DNA from: Armillaria gallica
Lineage: Eukaryota; Basidiomycota; Agaricomycetes; Agaricales; Physalacriaceae
Direction of reading: 5' to 3'
Assembly (NCBI GenBank): GCA_037576215.1
Contig: JBANDB010000005.1
Coordinates: 4,402,001-4,466,000 of the forward strand
DNA: 64,000 bases
Of this stretch, positions 11,767 through 21,649 are shown in pieces. Below the pieces are notes generated by a model, which did no database searches, was not told where the DNA came from, and worked only from the letters and a program-made list of their open reading frames with translations. The position numbers were made by a program, and so were the translations under genes. Position 1 is the first letter of the stretch, and each line of letters opens with the position of its first letter.

Positions 11767-11991
11767 TCACCTTATTCTTGCTGTGTTGGGCTGAAAAAGG
11801 CTCAGATTTAAGACTAGGGCTCTCTCTCCATTGACTTGGTAGTGGCCAATATCATTGGTTTGCAGAGTGTGAGAGACAGAGTGTTGTCCCAAGATCATCT
11901 CTATTACTCTATGGAATGCTGGTGTGTCGTTGGCTTCCAGGAGGATGTCAAGGTAGGGTACAAGGATGCTGTCAGGAGACACAGCAGACAT
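11767..11991 (-). pseudogene. Fragment of a mushroom-family gene, unknown function
   Basis: A 74-codon minus-strand stretch containing SILVPYLDILLEANDTPAFH, then EMILGQHSVS and NDIGHYQ. This looks like real protein sequence and, from memory, resembles a multi-copy agaric hypothetical protein family (LLExNDTPAFRR...LGxHxxS...NDxGHY). No start, partner exon or function can be assigned. It may be one exon of a larger gene lying between 11.7 and 12.8 kb. Confidence 0.4.
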
Positions 11992-12415
11992 AACTTCAAA
12001 AAAAAAATTGTGTTAGATGGGTAGATTGATAGGGTGAATTCATACTCGTTGTTAAAGTAGTGGGAGAGGGTTGGTGTGATTTTAATAGTGCAAAATACGA
12101 GTTTGTTCTTTCAGACATGAGTTTCTGTCCTTTTAAATAATGCGAGAACTGCCACAGAAGTTTCTAGCTTCTTCTCCATGGCTGCGAGATGACAAGTCAC
12201 ATCTTGTCAGTGTCAAAGCTAGTAGGAATGGGAAAAAATATGTACTTTGCGATGCTTGTGGCAGCAACATGAGGCAAAAAGGGAGCTGTATGGGATTCAA
12301 TGAAGGCTGCAGGTGGGCATGAGGAATAGACATAGCAGTGGTTGACCTGTACAGTGATTAGGACATGCACATGCACAAGAAGGGGTGCATTTACGCGTTG
12401 TCCAAAGTTTCATCA
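11992..12415. other. No gene recognised
   Basis: I see no supported feature. Short ORFs on both strands overlap each other and have no recognisable motif. Confidence 0.4.
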
Positions 12416-12778
12416 TTACTCCTCATCATTGATGGTGCCTTTTTCACCTTTCCATTCTTGTAGGATCAGTGGCACATTCTTTAGTTTGGTGGCAGTTTTC
12501 CATTCATCCTCACTGGTGGGTAAGTCCTTAAGGCGTACTTGGTATTTCTTGATACATCTGTGCTGGCCTAGTAATTTGAACATGCACTTGCAAGCCATGC
12601 TGTAGAATTTGGGCAAATATCCATGCTGATTAGCAAAGGACCAGATTGCAAAATCAATGCTAATTTCTGGCACAGCCACCTCTGGGTGCCAATTCACCGG
12701 TTGGTACAAAAAATGTTGAAAATGTCCATAATCCTGCCCCATTTTTGGCCAGGCCTTTGTCTTTTTTTTTGGGAGCAT
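12416..12778 (-). CDS. Possible coding remnant, 120 codons, unrecognised
   Basis: A minus-strand open stretch rich in Lys, Trp and Tyr (for example YQPVNWHPEVAVPEISIDF and WSFANQHGYLPKFYSMACK) with protein-like composition. I do not recognise a family. It lies on the same strand as the fragment at 11767-11991 and the gene piece ending at 13189, so these could be exons or relics of neighbouring copies. About 400 bp between 12779 and 13188 shows nothing. Confidence 0.3.
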   Translation of the reverse strand: MLPKKKTKAWPKMGQDYGHFQHFLYQPVNWHPEVAVPEISIDFAIWSFANQHGYLPKFYSMACKCMFKLLGQHRCIKKYQVRLKDLPTSEDEWKTATKLKNVPLILQEWKGEKGTINDEE

Positions 12779-13188
12779 ATATTCACTCCGAATTGACCTT
12801 GCTGCATATCCCTAATGCGTCATTGGGCTGAATTTGTTGGTCCCTTGACTCTAAAAATACACTTTTGGATCAACAGGCCAATATTGTGAATTCATGGATG
12901 ATTCTCTCACTTCATGAATTCAGAACCTCTCACACAACCTTACAATAACACTTGTGCATCTTAACCATATGTGTTCACTCAATTTTCAAGCAGAACAATG
13001 CCACATCATCCCAATCATGACATCGCAAAATATTTTTGCATCCACTTTTATATTTGACTATGCACTCAAAATCTACCTCGTATACCCCCACTATCACCTA
13101 CATATAATATCACTACTTTTCTACTACAATATACTTGACCAAAAAATATCATTAGTGAGATGATAAAATATCAAACAGCCCTAACACG

Positions 13189-13806
13189 CTACAATCCAAG
13201 CATCTTCTGTAGAACCCACTTTGCATCATCAACTGCTTTATCCCATAGGTCCTTCTGCTGGCACATCCCACCCTTTGCCAGAAGGCCCCAGAACCTGAGT
13301 CCTGCAATCATTGAAACAATCCCATTTATCCCTCGCTTGTCGAGTTCACCCCAGTCACACATAACCTCTCCTTGCCAGTGTCCATGACCAAGTGGCCCCT
13401 TCATGTCCACAACACCTCACCATCCCAGTTGGAGTGACTTCCAATATGACCACCAATTACTGTGCATGGTGGTGAGATCCTTCATGTGCTTATGGAGCAC
13501 TGCTCTCCACCTGCAATGGATCCAGTTTTGGACATCAGGAGGGCATCCTGCAGGCGATAGGTTCATGGTGCCATACTGGAATCTATTGCAGCCTTCCAAT
13601 ATCATGAGGTACATAATAACCATCCTCCACTGGCCAGGGAGCTCCAATCTGTCCAACATGTCCTCAATTGAGGAAAACCAAGGCTGCCACAATGTTCTGT
13701 CGAGGAAGACTGCATCATTTCCTGCATTGTCATCTTCACCCGATCATACCTCTGCAGACACCACTGGAGAAGCAGCACCCAGAGAAGTCAGCATTATCGG
13801 GGAAAC
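13189..13806 (-). pseudogene. 3' half of mushroom-family gene split by Gypsy-1
   Basis: C-terminal Trp-rich domain: PWFSSIEDMLDRL, then NWWSYWKSLQLGW, then DKRGINGIVSMIAGLRFWG, ending at 13189. It matches, from memory, a widely amplified agaric protein family whose C-terminal region reads W...W.SLQP.WR...(R)GINGL. The sequence continues in frame with the piece ending at 21992 once Gypsy-1 and one GAAAC copy are ignored. TGA codons at 13744-13746 and 13417-13419 (minus strand) interrupt it. The second stands where that family has the Arg of its W-R pair, consistent with CGA to TGA. No function is known to me. Confidence 0.72.
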
Positions 13807-14148
13807 TGTTACGACTTTTTCACCTTTTTCGTTATCTTATCTTATCCGGCATCTCGGCGCCACGGCATATCGGCAGTATCCCCAATGATCAACCCCAGAA
13901 CTTCTTACGAAGCCGCAGACAATAGTATTTTTAGAATCCGTATCTCGTATATAAGTAGTACAGCTCTCAGCCATGTACCCTAGCTTCGAGCTAAGTTTAT
14001 ACACCCCGGACTTTTCTCCTATCGCTTGCCGAGAGACTAACGTTATCCAACACTCCACTGTGACAACCAACGGTATCGTAGGTGACTGCCCGAACGCGAG
14101 ACAGCCTGCGATCGCCTTGTGTTGTTATTCCTGAGCCCGGACATAACA
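13807..14148 (+). repeat. 5' LTR of Gypsy-1
   Basis: Begins TGTTACGAC and ends CGGACATAACA. It differs from the 3' LTR at 13812 (C against T), 13847 (C against T) and 14052 (A against G). Each difference is a CG in one copy and TG or CA in the other. Confidence 0.96.
13948..13994 (+). promoter_or_regulatory. TATA box and predicted 5' end of Gypsy-1 transcript
   Basis: TATATAAG at 13948-13955 is followed about 30 bp downstream by 13982-13994 (AGCTTCGAGCTAA). This is exactly complementary to the primer site just inside the LTR. In Tf1-type elements the first bases of the RNA act as primer, so transcription is inferred to start at about 13981-13982. Confidence 0.75.
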
Positions 14149-14149
14149 A

Positions 14150-14162
14150 TTAGCTCGAAGCT
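14150..14162 (+). other. Self-priming primer-binding site of Gypsy-1
   Basis: TTAGCTCGAAGCT, one base after the 5' LTR, is the perfect 13-nt reverse complement of LTR positions 13982-13994. No TGG (tRNA CCA complement) is present at the usual place. This matches the self-priming mechanism known from Tf1/sushi elements. Confidence 0.82.
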
Positions 14163-14203
14163 TTCTACTATAATCCCCACCCGTATACCGGAGGGATTCT
14201 TTT

Positions 14204-15619
14204 ATGACCACGAAATCCACACGACGACAAAAGAACCCCGACCAGAAGAACCAGGCAGGAGGACGCCCTAGGCCGGCAAAAAGAGTAAGAAAGAGACAGG
14301 CTGGCAGATGAAGGGACCAGGACTTGAGAGCCCCAAGGTACGACGATCGGTATACCTACGACTATTGCGGATACGACGACTACGAGGCAAACATTGATTG
14401 ACACCCTGCGTCTCTCTCTTTTAAACCTCGTAGCCCTCCTTCTGCTCAAATTCCTCCTCTACCAACTTTCCCAACTCCTCCGGGACATCGAACAGCCCCG
14501 CGGGAGGAACCGATGACCCCCGACCTAACACAGAAACAAACCATCGAAATAGGAACTGCGCTCGCAGCCGCCACCCTTTTGTGTCTATTAACAGCCGCCT
14601 TAGTCCTCACATACAATGAACAGATACGGGCGTTCCTCCACCGGAGGGGAGTGCTCGTAGTCCCGCCGCCACCACCGATCCCTCGACACTATGTCGAACT
14701 CCCCAGACTCGACCCCGTCTATATCAGGCCGGGGCTCCGCACCACCAAGGCTCGAAGAAGGCAGGCGCGCTCGACCACCGTCTACTTCGAGTCAAACCTG
14801 GAATTCTTCGAGAATAGGGAGGATGCCGCGAGCGTCGCACCCGACCCAACCCCTGCACCGAACCCCATTCCAGAACCCCCGCGGCAGATACGGATTGAGG
14901 ACCTCCCCGATCCCCCACCCTATACTCGAGGAACCATCCCGAGAAGGGACATCACCTACCGCGCCCACTTCAGAAACCCGCCTGGAAGATGACCCATTCG
15001 GGTCGAAGAGCCCCAACAGAACGCGCGCTGGCCCAGCGAGGACGAATCCTCCTCCGACGATAGTATCCCCCTCATCATCATCGACGAGCAGGGGGTACTT
15101 CACGCCCCCGACGTTCCACGCCCCGTTACCCCAGAACCCGTTGTCGTTGCCGGACCCCCACGCCCTCGAGACAACGATGACCCGCTTAACCCCCACGGTG
15201 GGGACTACGATTGGCCCAGACTTGATGCCATCGACATCAATATTCTCGGACCCGCTCGGGCCGAGGCCTGGGAATTACGCTGGCAGGACCTGGCCCAACG
15301 AGCCGGGTTCCACTGTCCCATCAGAGAAGACATGGACTACTACCTCGCCGCTAATCGAGGGGATCCGATTCCCCGACTGGGATGGGAGGCGACCATCCGG
15401 GCAAGGGCCCATGCCAACCGCACCAGGGCCTACTACGGTCCTGTGGCAGGAAGCCGGATTTACGGGATCCGCCCTCGAACCGAACAGGAGCAGACCGCAT
15501 TGGAACGCGCCCTTCTCTCACTGGCGCGATTGGAGGGGGATCGACCAGACCTGGATGGCCCCCCACAACCCGTCGCTGCACGACAACCGACCTCGTCGAC
15601 CGACGAGTCCTCTTCCTGA
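14204..15619 (+). pseudogene. Extra frame overlapping gag: membrane segment and PPPY motif
   Basis: Reading frame 2 is open from ATG 14204 to 15619 apart from TGA codons at 14309, 14399 and 14990. A second ATG stands at 14513. It encodes a basic N-terminus, then from the second ATG a hydrophobic helix (ALAAATLLCLLTAALVL), a Pro-rich part with DLPDPPPYTRG, an acidic Ser-rich stretch and a more globular Arg-rich C-terminus. From 14691 it overlaps the gag frame for about 930 bp. PPxY motifs recruit WW-domain ubiquitin ligases in other systems; a role here is inference. The GC-rich sequence has few stop codons in any frame, so chance openness is a real alternative. Confidence 0.45.
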
Positions 15620-16925
15620 CTCCCCGCCGCCTCCACCAGCACGAGACTGGAGGAGTCGCGGTGTGTATCACGGTAGGGGAACAAGTCGCCTCCTCGCCGG
15701 GGGCGATAACGACGGCAGAGGGATGGACTTAGGTGAAGGGGGCGAGGGGCCCCAAGAGACAGCAGAACAACGGATAGAGAGGATGGAGCAGCAGTACGCG
15801 CTCCTACGGGACGAGAACACTCGTCTGCAAGAAGACCTGGCGAATGCACGACAAGCACCGCCGGTTCGGGGACGACCACCCCTCCCCGGTCCCAACCAGG
15901 ACCGATTCTCAGTACCACGGCCGCCCGACTACAGCCCAATACTCCAGGGGCCGGTAGGGGCATGGGACCGTGACAACTTACCCCCGATAACAGGAGTAAA
16001 GCCTGTATTACGGTTTCTCAGGGACTGCGTGCAGTACTTCGAGACCTTTCGCTACCACTACCAGGGTACACCGTCTCTCATGGTAGGATTCGCCACCTCC
16101 CTCCTCGAAGAAGAAGCCGAGGCATGGTGGGTTCACCTTCGAGACGACTACTGGTATGTTCCCCCGGTGCCGCTTATACCCTCCACTCCCGAAGAAGACG
16201 CTGATTACGACACGGGGCCCCGATATCAGTATCCCTCCTGGGACAATTTCGTAACCGATTTCCATCAACAATTCCGTGATCCCGCTATCGAACTAGTCCA
16301 CGAACGAAGAATGTTCGAAATCAAGATGAACAATGACCCCGCGCACATATTCTTCCGAAGAATGGAACGAGAAGCCAAGCTAGCAAATCGACTGTTGGAC
16401 CAGAGCGAGAGAGGGGTACTCGTCACCACGGTACGAAAAGGAATCCCTCCGGGATACGGCAGTATGATCGCCGGCATCGGATTCGGTATTCCACGCACCT
16501 ATACAGAGTGGAAACTTCGCATCACCCTCATGTATGAAGAAAAGCAGAAGCAGAGGGTTTTCGAACAAACCCAGGGGGTCGAACGTTACCCTGACAAAAA
16601 GGCCAAGGAAACACCCAAGTCAACCCCCGCTAGGAAGCCCGACGCACCGGCAACGACCAAGCCAGCAGAAGGACAGAGGGCTCGTGACGACGGGGGAAGG
16701 TGGGTCCCTGTTACAACCACGACTTTTGAAGGACAGGGACAGCCCATGGATATAGACGCGAAGAGGGCGAGGCAGCGCCGGGAGGGCAAATGCTACCGGT
16801 GTGATGAGAAGGGACACCTTAGCAAGAATTGTCCCCACAAGGGCAAGAAACGGGAGGTGCACGCTATCGAGGTGGCACCAGAGCCACTCGTGCCTACAAT
16901 GGAGGTGAAGGAGGTAAAAGAGTAG
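14691..16925 (+). CDS. Gypsy-1 Gag, 744 residues
   Basis: Structural protein that would assemble the cytoplasmic particle and bind the RNA. It has a Ser/Thr/Pro-rich N-terminus, a coiled coil at about residues 355-390, a retrotransposon gag domain from about 430 (SLLEEEAEAWWVHL; FVTDFHQQFRDP), and a CCHC zinc knuckle near the end (CYRCDEKGHLSKNC, Cx2Cx4Hx4C, about 16791-16832). The frame is uninterrupted to TAG 16923-16925. ATG 14691 is the first in the frame, but the true start could be later because the first 300 codons overlap another open frame. It overlaps the pol frame (-1) for about 100 nt. No canonical slippery heptamer is obvious there, so the expression mechanism is undetermined. 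Confidence 0.88.
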   Translation: MSNSPDSTPSISGRGSAPPRLEEGRRARPPSTSSQTWNSSRIGRMPRASHPTQPLHRTPFQNPRGRYGLRTSPIPHPILEEPSREGTSPTAPTSETRLEDDPFGSKSPNRTRAGPARTNPPPTIVSPSSSSTSRGYFTPPTFHAPLPQNPLSLPDPHALETTMTRLTPTVGTTIGPDLMPSTSIFSDPLGPRPGNYAGRTWPNEPGSTVPSEKTWTTTSPLIEGIRFPDWDGRRPSGQGPMPTAPGPTTVLWQEAGFTGSALEPNRSRPHWNAPFSHWRDWRGIDQTWMAPHNPSLHDNRPRRPTSPLPDSPPPPPARDWRSRGVYHGRGTSRLLAGGDNDGRGMDLGEGGEGPQETAEQRIERMEQQYALLRDENTRLQEDLANARQAPPVRGRPPLPGPNQDRFSVPRPPDYSPILQGPVGAWDRDNLPPITGVKPVLRFLRDCVQYFETFRYHYQGTPSLMVGFATSLLEEEAEAWWVHLRDDYWYVPPVPLIPSTPEEDADYDTGPRYQYPSWDNFVTDFHQQFRDPAIELVHERRMFEIKMNNDPAHIFFRRMEREAKLANRLLDQSERGVLVTTVRKGIPPGYGSMIAGIGFGIPRTYTEWKLRITLMYEEKQKQRVFEQTQGVERYPDKKAKETPKSTPARKPDAPATTKPAEGQRARDDGGRWVPVTTTTFEGQGQPMDIDAKRARQRREGKCYRCDEKGHLSKNCPHKGKKREVHAIEVAPEPLVPTMEVKEVKE

Positions 16926-18622
16926 GTCGTCCGGGTTCTGATTCGCCCGTGACGACCCAGAACTCCCCTGGTGCGCGTTTCCCCCCCGCTGCGCGGTCTT
17001 GTACTATCATTTTACCTACAGACGTTTTACCTATCGAGCATTCGGCTATACCCCGGTCCCCAAGTGCGGGACTGGTTACTTACGCGACTTCAAAAAATTT
17101 TACGGACAATATACGGCCAACGCGCCAATTTTCCACTTCCACGCGCCCAGTTACAGAATCAGTGAATCGGTACGAACCACTACGAGACAATACTAACGAG
17201 AGAAATCCAGATGCCGGGGCCGCCGTCCCCAGGATTTGTCAACCGGCTAAACGTTCGCCAAGTAACCCATCGCAGGCGAACGGATCGGACGAAAAGTCGC
17301 CCACCATAGCGACACCTGTCTTAACGGCGGGGCACCAGCAACGTCCCAATGCTCGGGACGTCCCTCGACCGGACGGGGCAGGGGCAGGACTAGTTCCTAT
17401 CCCTGACGAAGCAACCCAACCCCCGAACGAAGTGAACCCCTGGGACGGAAACCAGGGGAGAGCTGGCAACGCACCGCCGCCTCCTTCTTCGGGGCTAGGC
17501 TGTGCAGGGCAACCGCCCAGGATTTTTACAGGGAATGACGAGGGGCCGTTGAGCCCCGAGTGCTCGGACGAGCCGGAGGTAGCGGGTAAGGCCAACTCAA
17601 GAGTTAAAGTCGGGACCGGTGCTCAAGGACCATGCACCACCTCCGGGGTACATAACTCCCACCTCGTCCGCAATGGATCAAGACGCGACTCCCGAGGAAC
17701 GGACCTGAGGGAACACCGCGCGGCCGATGAAAAGGGGGATTCCGCTAGCGCCCAGGCGGTAAAAAGGGGGCATTCAGTAGTACTAGAAGAAATCCCTGAC
17801 GAGGAGGATGACACCTCGTATCGGCAATGGAAAGCGAGAGGGAGCCCGATTGGTCTCCCCTCTCCGTCTTTGCCCATCCCCGTTCCTAATCAGTCATGAC
17901 AGCGTTCCGAGCCCACGGGATGGATGAAGCCCTTCGGCGTCGACTGGACACTCCGATGGGTACGACAAACTGAAACCTTCGAAGGGGGACGTTCCCGACT
18001 TGGGACTTGGGTACCAAAGTCCTGTTACGGGGAGCTCACTCCAGAATTGGTGTCTCAGTTACAAACAGAGGATTGGGAAGATGCGAGGGAACGGATGTAT
18101 GAGCTCCAAGAGCCCATTCGATATGTCCGCGGAGGGAGTAGCGACCTAATGATCCCCGTAATGCTGGAACCCTGTACTGGACGGAAGGTCCTCAGCACTA
18201 AGGCCCTACTCGACAGCGGATGCACCGGGAGTGCGATCAATCGTGCCTATGTCGAGGAACACGGGTTAGACACGCGCAAGGTCAAGATCCCCATTCCAGT
18301 GTATAACGCCGACGGGACCCGCAACGCGGACGGAGATGTAACCGAATTCGTAGAACTCTGTGTGACCATAGGCCATCACAGAGAACGGATTGACCTTGCG
18401 GTCACGAACCTTGGAAAGCAGGACATCTACCTGGGGCATGACTGGCTGAAACGCCACAATCCCAGTGTTAATTGGAAAACAGGTAGCGTCCTATTCGGAC
18501 GATGTGATTGCGTCACAAGTCCGTTTCATTTACCGGACGCTGACCCCGACGATCAGTGGGATGAACTCGAGGAAGGAGAATCCATCCTAGCCGTACGGAT
18601 GGAGGAAGAGCTAATCATATGA
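16823..18622 (+). pseudogene. Gypsy-1 Pol, first part: linker and aspartic protease
   Basis: The pol frame opens after the TAG at 16820-16822, overlaps the end of gag, and runs as a Pro/Ser-rich linker to a TGA at 17897-17899. It continues in the same frame from 17900 and holds the protease: LLDSGCTGSAINRAYVEEHG near 18208-18270 is the active-site motif, and QDIYLGHDWLKRHNPSVNW follows. A second TGA at 18620-18622 precedes the reverse transcriptase. Both stops can be explained as CGA to TGA. Around the second, related elements have an I-R-A sequence. Confidence 0.85.
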
Positions 18623-18625
18623 GCC

Positions 18626-21600
18626 ATGCATCACGCTAACGATCTAGCCGCCAAGGCCCAGGAGGGCAGACCCAAACAATCCTCCGAAGAGCTAGTACCT
18701 GAGCACTATCGATCATTCCGAGAGCTGTTTGAGAAAGACAGCTTTGACGCCCTACCAGATCGGAAGCCCTGGGACCACGCCATCGAGCTCGTCCCTAATG
18801 CCAAGTCCACGTTGGACTGCAAGGTGTATCCCCTAAACCGAAATGAGCAGGAACAACTAGACAAGTTCCTCGACGAAAACCTGGAGACAGGCCATATTCG
18901 CCCATCGAAATCGCCCTTTGCATCTCCCTTCTTCTTTGTTAAGAAGAAGGACGGCACCTTGAGGCCCGTACAGGACTACCGAAAACTCAACGAGATGACT
19001 ATCAAGAACCGGTACCCACTCCCCTTAATCACTGAACTAATCGATAAGCTCCAGGGAGCCAAATACTTCACCAAACTGGACGTGCGGTGGGGGTACAACA
19101 ATGTACGAATCAAGGAGGGCAACGAAGAGAAGGCAGCGTTTCGCACAAACCGAGGATTATTTGAGCCCACCGTGATGTTCTTTGGGCTCACTAATTCGCC
19201 CGCTACATTCCAATGGATGATGAACGACATCTTCAAAGACCTCATCGCTGAAGGAAAAGTGACGATCTACTTAGACGACATCTTGATCTTTTCCAAAACA
19301 ATAGAGGAACACCGGATTATTGTGCGACGGGTCCTCCAACGTCTCAAGGAAAATAAACTCTTCCTTAAAGCGGAGAAGTGCGAATTCGAGAAGCTGGAGA
19401 CCGAGTACTTGGGGGTCATCATCAGCAAGAACTCTATTCGAATGGATCCCGTCAAAATAGCCGGGATCGCCGAATGGCCCGCCCCAAGGAGGAAGAAGGA
19501 ACTGCAGTCGTTCCTGGGTTTCACGAACTTCTATCGGAAATTCATCAAAATGTACTCCAAAGTCGTCCGACCCTTAACTCAACTTACGGGGAACGCTGAA
19601 TGGACCTGGGGGCCCGTGCAGCAGGAGGCGTTTGAGGAACTAAAACGCCGAATGGCAGAGGACGTCGTCCTCGCCATTCCGAATGACGACGAGCCTTTCC
19701 GAGTAGAGGCCGACTCTAGCGAAGGGGCGGTGGGTGCCATCTTGAGTCAACAGCAGAATGGGGTATGGCGACTTGTCGCCTTTATGTCAAAATCCCTTAG
19801 CAGCACGGAACGGAACTATGAAATATACGACAAGGAGTTGCTAGCTATCATGCTCGCTCTCTCGGAATGGCATCACTACCTGATGGGCGCCAAACATGAC
19901 GTAGAAATCTGGACGGACCACCAGAACCTCCAATACTTCCGACTCCCCCAGAAGTTGAATCGACGGCAAGCGCGGTGGGTTACAGAGTTGGCAGAATACC
20001 ATTTCCAACTCTTCCACAAACCCGGCGCCCAGAATGTTAAGGCTGACTTACTATCCCGACGAAGCGATCACGACCAAGGAACAAGGGATAACGATGATAT
20101 GGTCGTCCTAGAAGCATCCCACTTCCGCGCGCTTGTTATGCCCACCGCGGGGGAAACACAGCAGACAGTTGAGAAGGCGACACGACAAGAGGAGCTCTGG
20201 GATGAGGGTATTGCAACCTCGCTAAACCACGAGCGAGGGATTTCTCGACAGGGAGGACTCCTATACTACGATGGAAGAATCTACGTACCCCGCAAGAAGA
20301 TGCTACGGGGCGAAATCATTTCCCAATACCACGACCATATCACGGCAGGTCACCTCGGGATCGAAAAAACGAGAGAACTAATCCTATGGGACTACTGGTG
20401 GCCCAAGTTGCGAAAAGATGTTGAAGCATACGTAAAAGGTTGCGAGACATGCCAACGAACGAAGACCGACACTCACGCAAAAGCGGCTCCGTTACACCCT
20501 AACGAGATACCAGTAGGACCGTGGACCCACGTTTCCGTTGATATGGTCACTGGTCTCCCCGACTCCAATGGCCACGATGCCATGTTGGTAATCGTTGATA
20601 GATTCTCCAAGGCCATTATCCCCATCGCCTGCAACACGGAATTGTCCGCAGAAGGGTGGGCACGCCTGTTACGAGACCACGTATATGCCCGCCACGGAAT
20701 GCCCCAAGTCGTAATCTCAGACAGGGGCCCTCAGTTCGTTTCCAAGTTCATGAAGGAACTATACCGACTCCTTGACATTACCCCAAACGCCTCTATGGCC
20801 TTTCACCCTCAGACAGACGGACAGACGGAAAGAGTAAACCAGGAAATCATCAAATACCTCCGAATATTCGTAAACCATCGACAAAACGACTGGAGCGACT
20901 GGTTACCTCTGGCGGAATTCGCCCATAACAATCGGGTCCATAGCGCAACGGGTAAAAGTCCATTTATGGTCTTATACAGACGAAATCCACGAATACTCCC
21001 CGATACTCGACGACCGTCGTCCCCTTCCAGCCCGGCAGCAGGAGACTTCGCCAAAAAGATGAGTCAGATCCACAAGGAGACCAAAGATGCGCTCAATGAA
21101 GCTGCTCAAAAGATGAAGGCGCAATATGACAAGGGGAGACGGAACGCGCATCCATACCAGATAGGCGATCGTGTATGGCTAGACGCCACGAATCTTCACC
21201 TCCCGCGGCCCAAAAAGAAGCTCGATGACAAAAGGGTAGGCCCATTCCTCATCATAGAGAAGGCGGGCACCAGTGCGTTTAAACTCCAACTACCACCACA
21301 TTGGAGAATCCATCCACGCTTCAATGAGAAACTCCTGACGCCGTACATGCCACCGGAATTCCCTAATCAGCAACTTCCACCACCACCACCACCCGACTTA
21401 ATTGAAGACGAAGAAGAGTACGAAGTGGAGGAAGTTCTCGATGTCAAACCAAGGCAAATTCGTGGACGACGAGGTCAAAAATCGCGAACAACATACAATT
21501 ATCTCGTAAAATGGAAGGGTTGGACGAGAGAGCACAATTCATGGGTGCGTGAGGAAGACATGGTACACGCCCAGGACGCTATTAACGACTTCGAAACCCG

Positions 21601-21649
21601 ACGTGGAGCCATACAGGCAGTCGGGACGCCTGCCTTAACGGGGGGGTGA
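18626..21649 (+). CDS. Gypsy-1 Pol, main part: RT, RNase H, integrase, chromodomain
   Basis: 1007 codons without a stop. Reverse transcriptase starts at about residue 70 and includes PFFFVKKKDG and the YLDD catalytic box (about 215). RNase H includes VEADSSEGAVGAI (about 360) and ELLAIMLALSEWHHYL. Integrase has the HHCC zinc finger (about 565-610, ending CETCQRTK) and the D, D and E positions in VDMVTG, SDRGPQF and QTERVNQE (about 639, 698 and 734). The chromodomain at about 930-992 includes YLVKWKGWTREHNSWV and would bind modified histone to steer integration. The TGA stop is the last three bases before the 3' LTR. The ATG at 18626 is simply the first after the upstream TGA; the native protein probably continues from the protease. 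Confidence 0.95.
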   Translation: MHHANDLAAKAQEGRPKQSSEELVPEHYRSFRELFEKDSFDALPDRKPWDHAIELVPNAKSTLDCKVYPLNRNEQEQLDKFLDENLETGHIRPSKSPFASPFFFVKKKDGTLRPVQDYRKLNEMTIKNRYPLPLITELIDKLQGAKYFTKLDVRWGYNNVRIKEGNEEKAAFRTNRGLFEPTVMFFGLTNSPATFQWMMNDIFKDLIAEGKVTIYLDDILIFSKTIEEHRIIVRRVLQRLKENKLFLKAEKCEFEKLETEYLGVIISKNSIRMDPVKIAGIAEWPAPRRKKELQSFLGFTNFYRKFIKMYSKVVRPLTQLTGNAEWTWGPVQQEAFEELKRRMAEDVVLAIPNDDEPFRVEADSSEGAVGAILSQQQNGVWRLVAFMSKSLSSTERNYEIYDKELLAIMLALSEWHHYLMGAKHDVEIWTDHQNLQYFRLPQKLNRRQARWVTELAEYHFQLFHKPGAQNVKADLLSRRSDHDQGTRDNDDMVVLEASHFRALVMPTAGETQQTVEKATRQEELWDEGIATSLNHERGISRQGGLLYYDGRIYVPRKKMLRGEIISQYHDHITAGHLGIEKTRELILWDYWWPKLRKDVEAYVKGCETCQRTKTDTHAKAAPLHPNEIPVGPWTHVSVDMVTGLPDSNGHDAMLVIVDRFSKAIIPIACNTELSAEGWARLLRDHVYARHGMPQVVISDRGPQFVSKFMKELYRLLDITPNASMAFHPQTDGQTERVNQEIIKYLRIFVNHRQNDWSDWLPLAEFAHNNRVHSATGKSPFMVLYRRNPRILPDTRRPSSPSSPAAGDFAKKMSQIHKETKDALNEAAQKMKAQYDKGRRNAHPYQIGDRVWLDATNLHLPRPKKKLDDKRVGPFLIIEKAGTSAFKLQLPPHWRIHPRFNEKLLTPYMPPEFPNQQLPPPPPPDLIEDEEEYEVEEVLDVKPRQIRGRRGQKSRTTYNYLVKWKGWTREHNSWVREEDMVHAQDAINDFETRRGAIQAVGTPALTGG
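21639..21649 (+). other. Polypurine tract of Gypsy-1
   Basis: A run of G followed by TGA directly abuts the 3' LTR and would prime plus-strand DNA. It coincides with the last pol codons and the stop codon. Confidence 0.65.

Noticed and set aside
16823..16925. A canonical -1 slippery heptamer at the gag-pol overlap of Gypsy-1
   Set aside because: The overlap and frame relation fit -1 frameshifting, but no X-XXY-YYZ sequence in the right phase is present. The AAAAGAG near the gag stop does not fit the rule.
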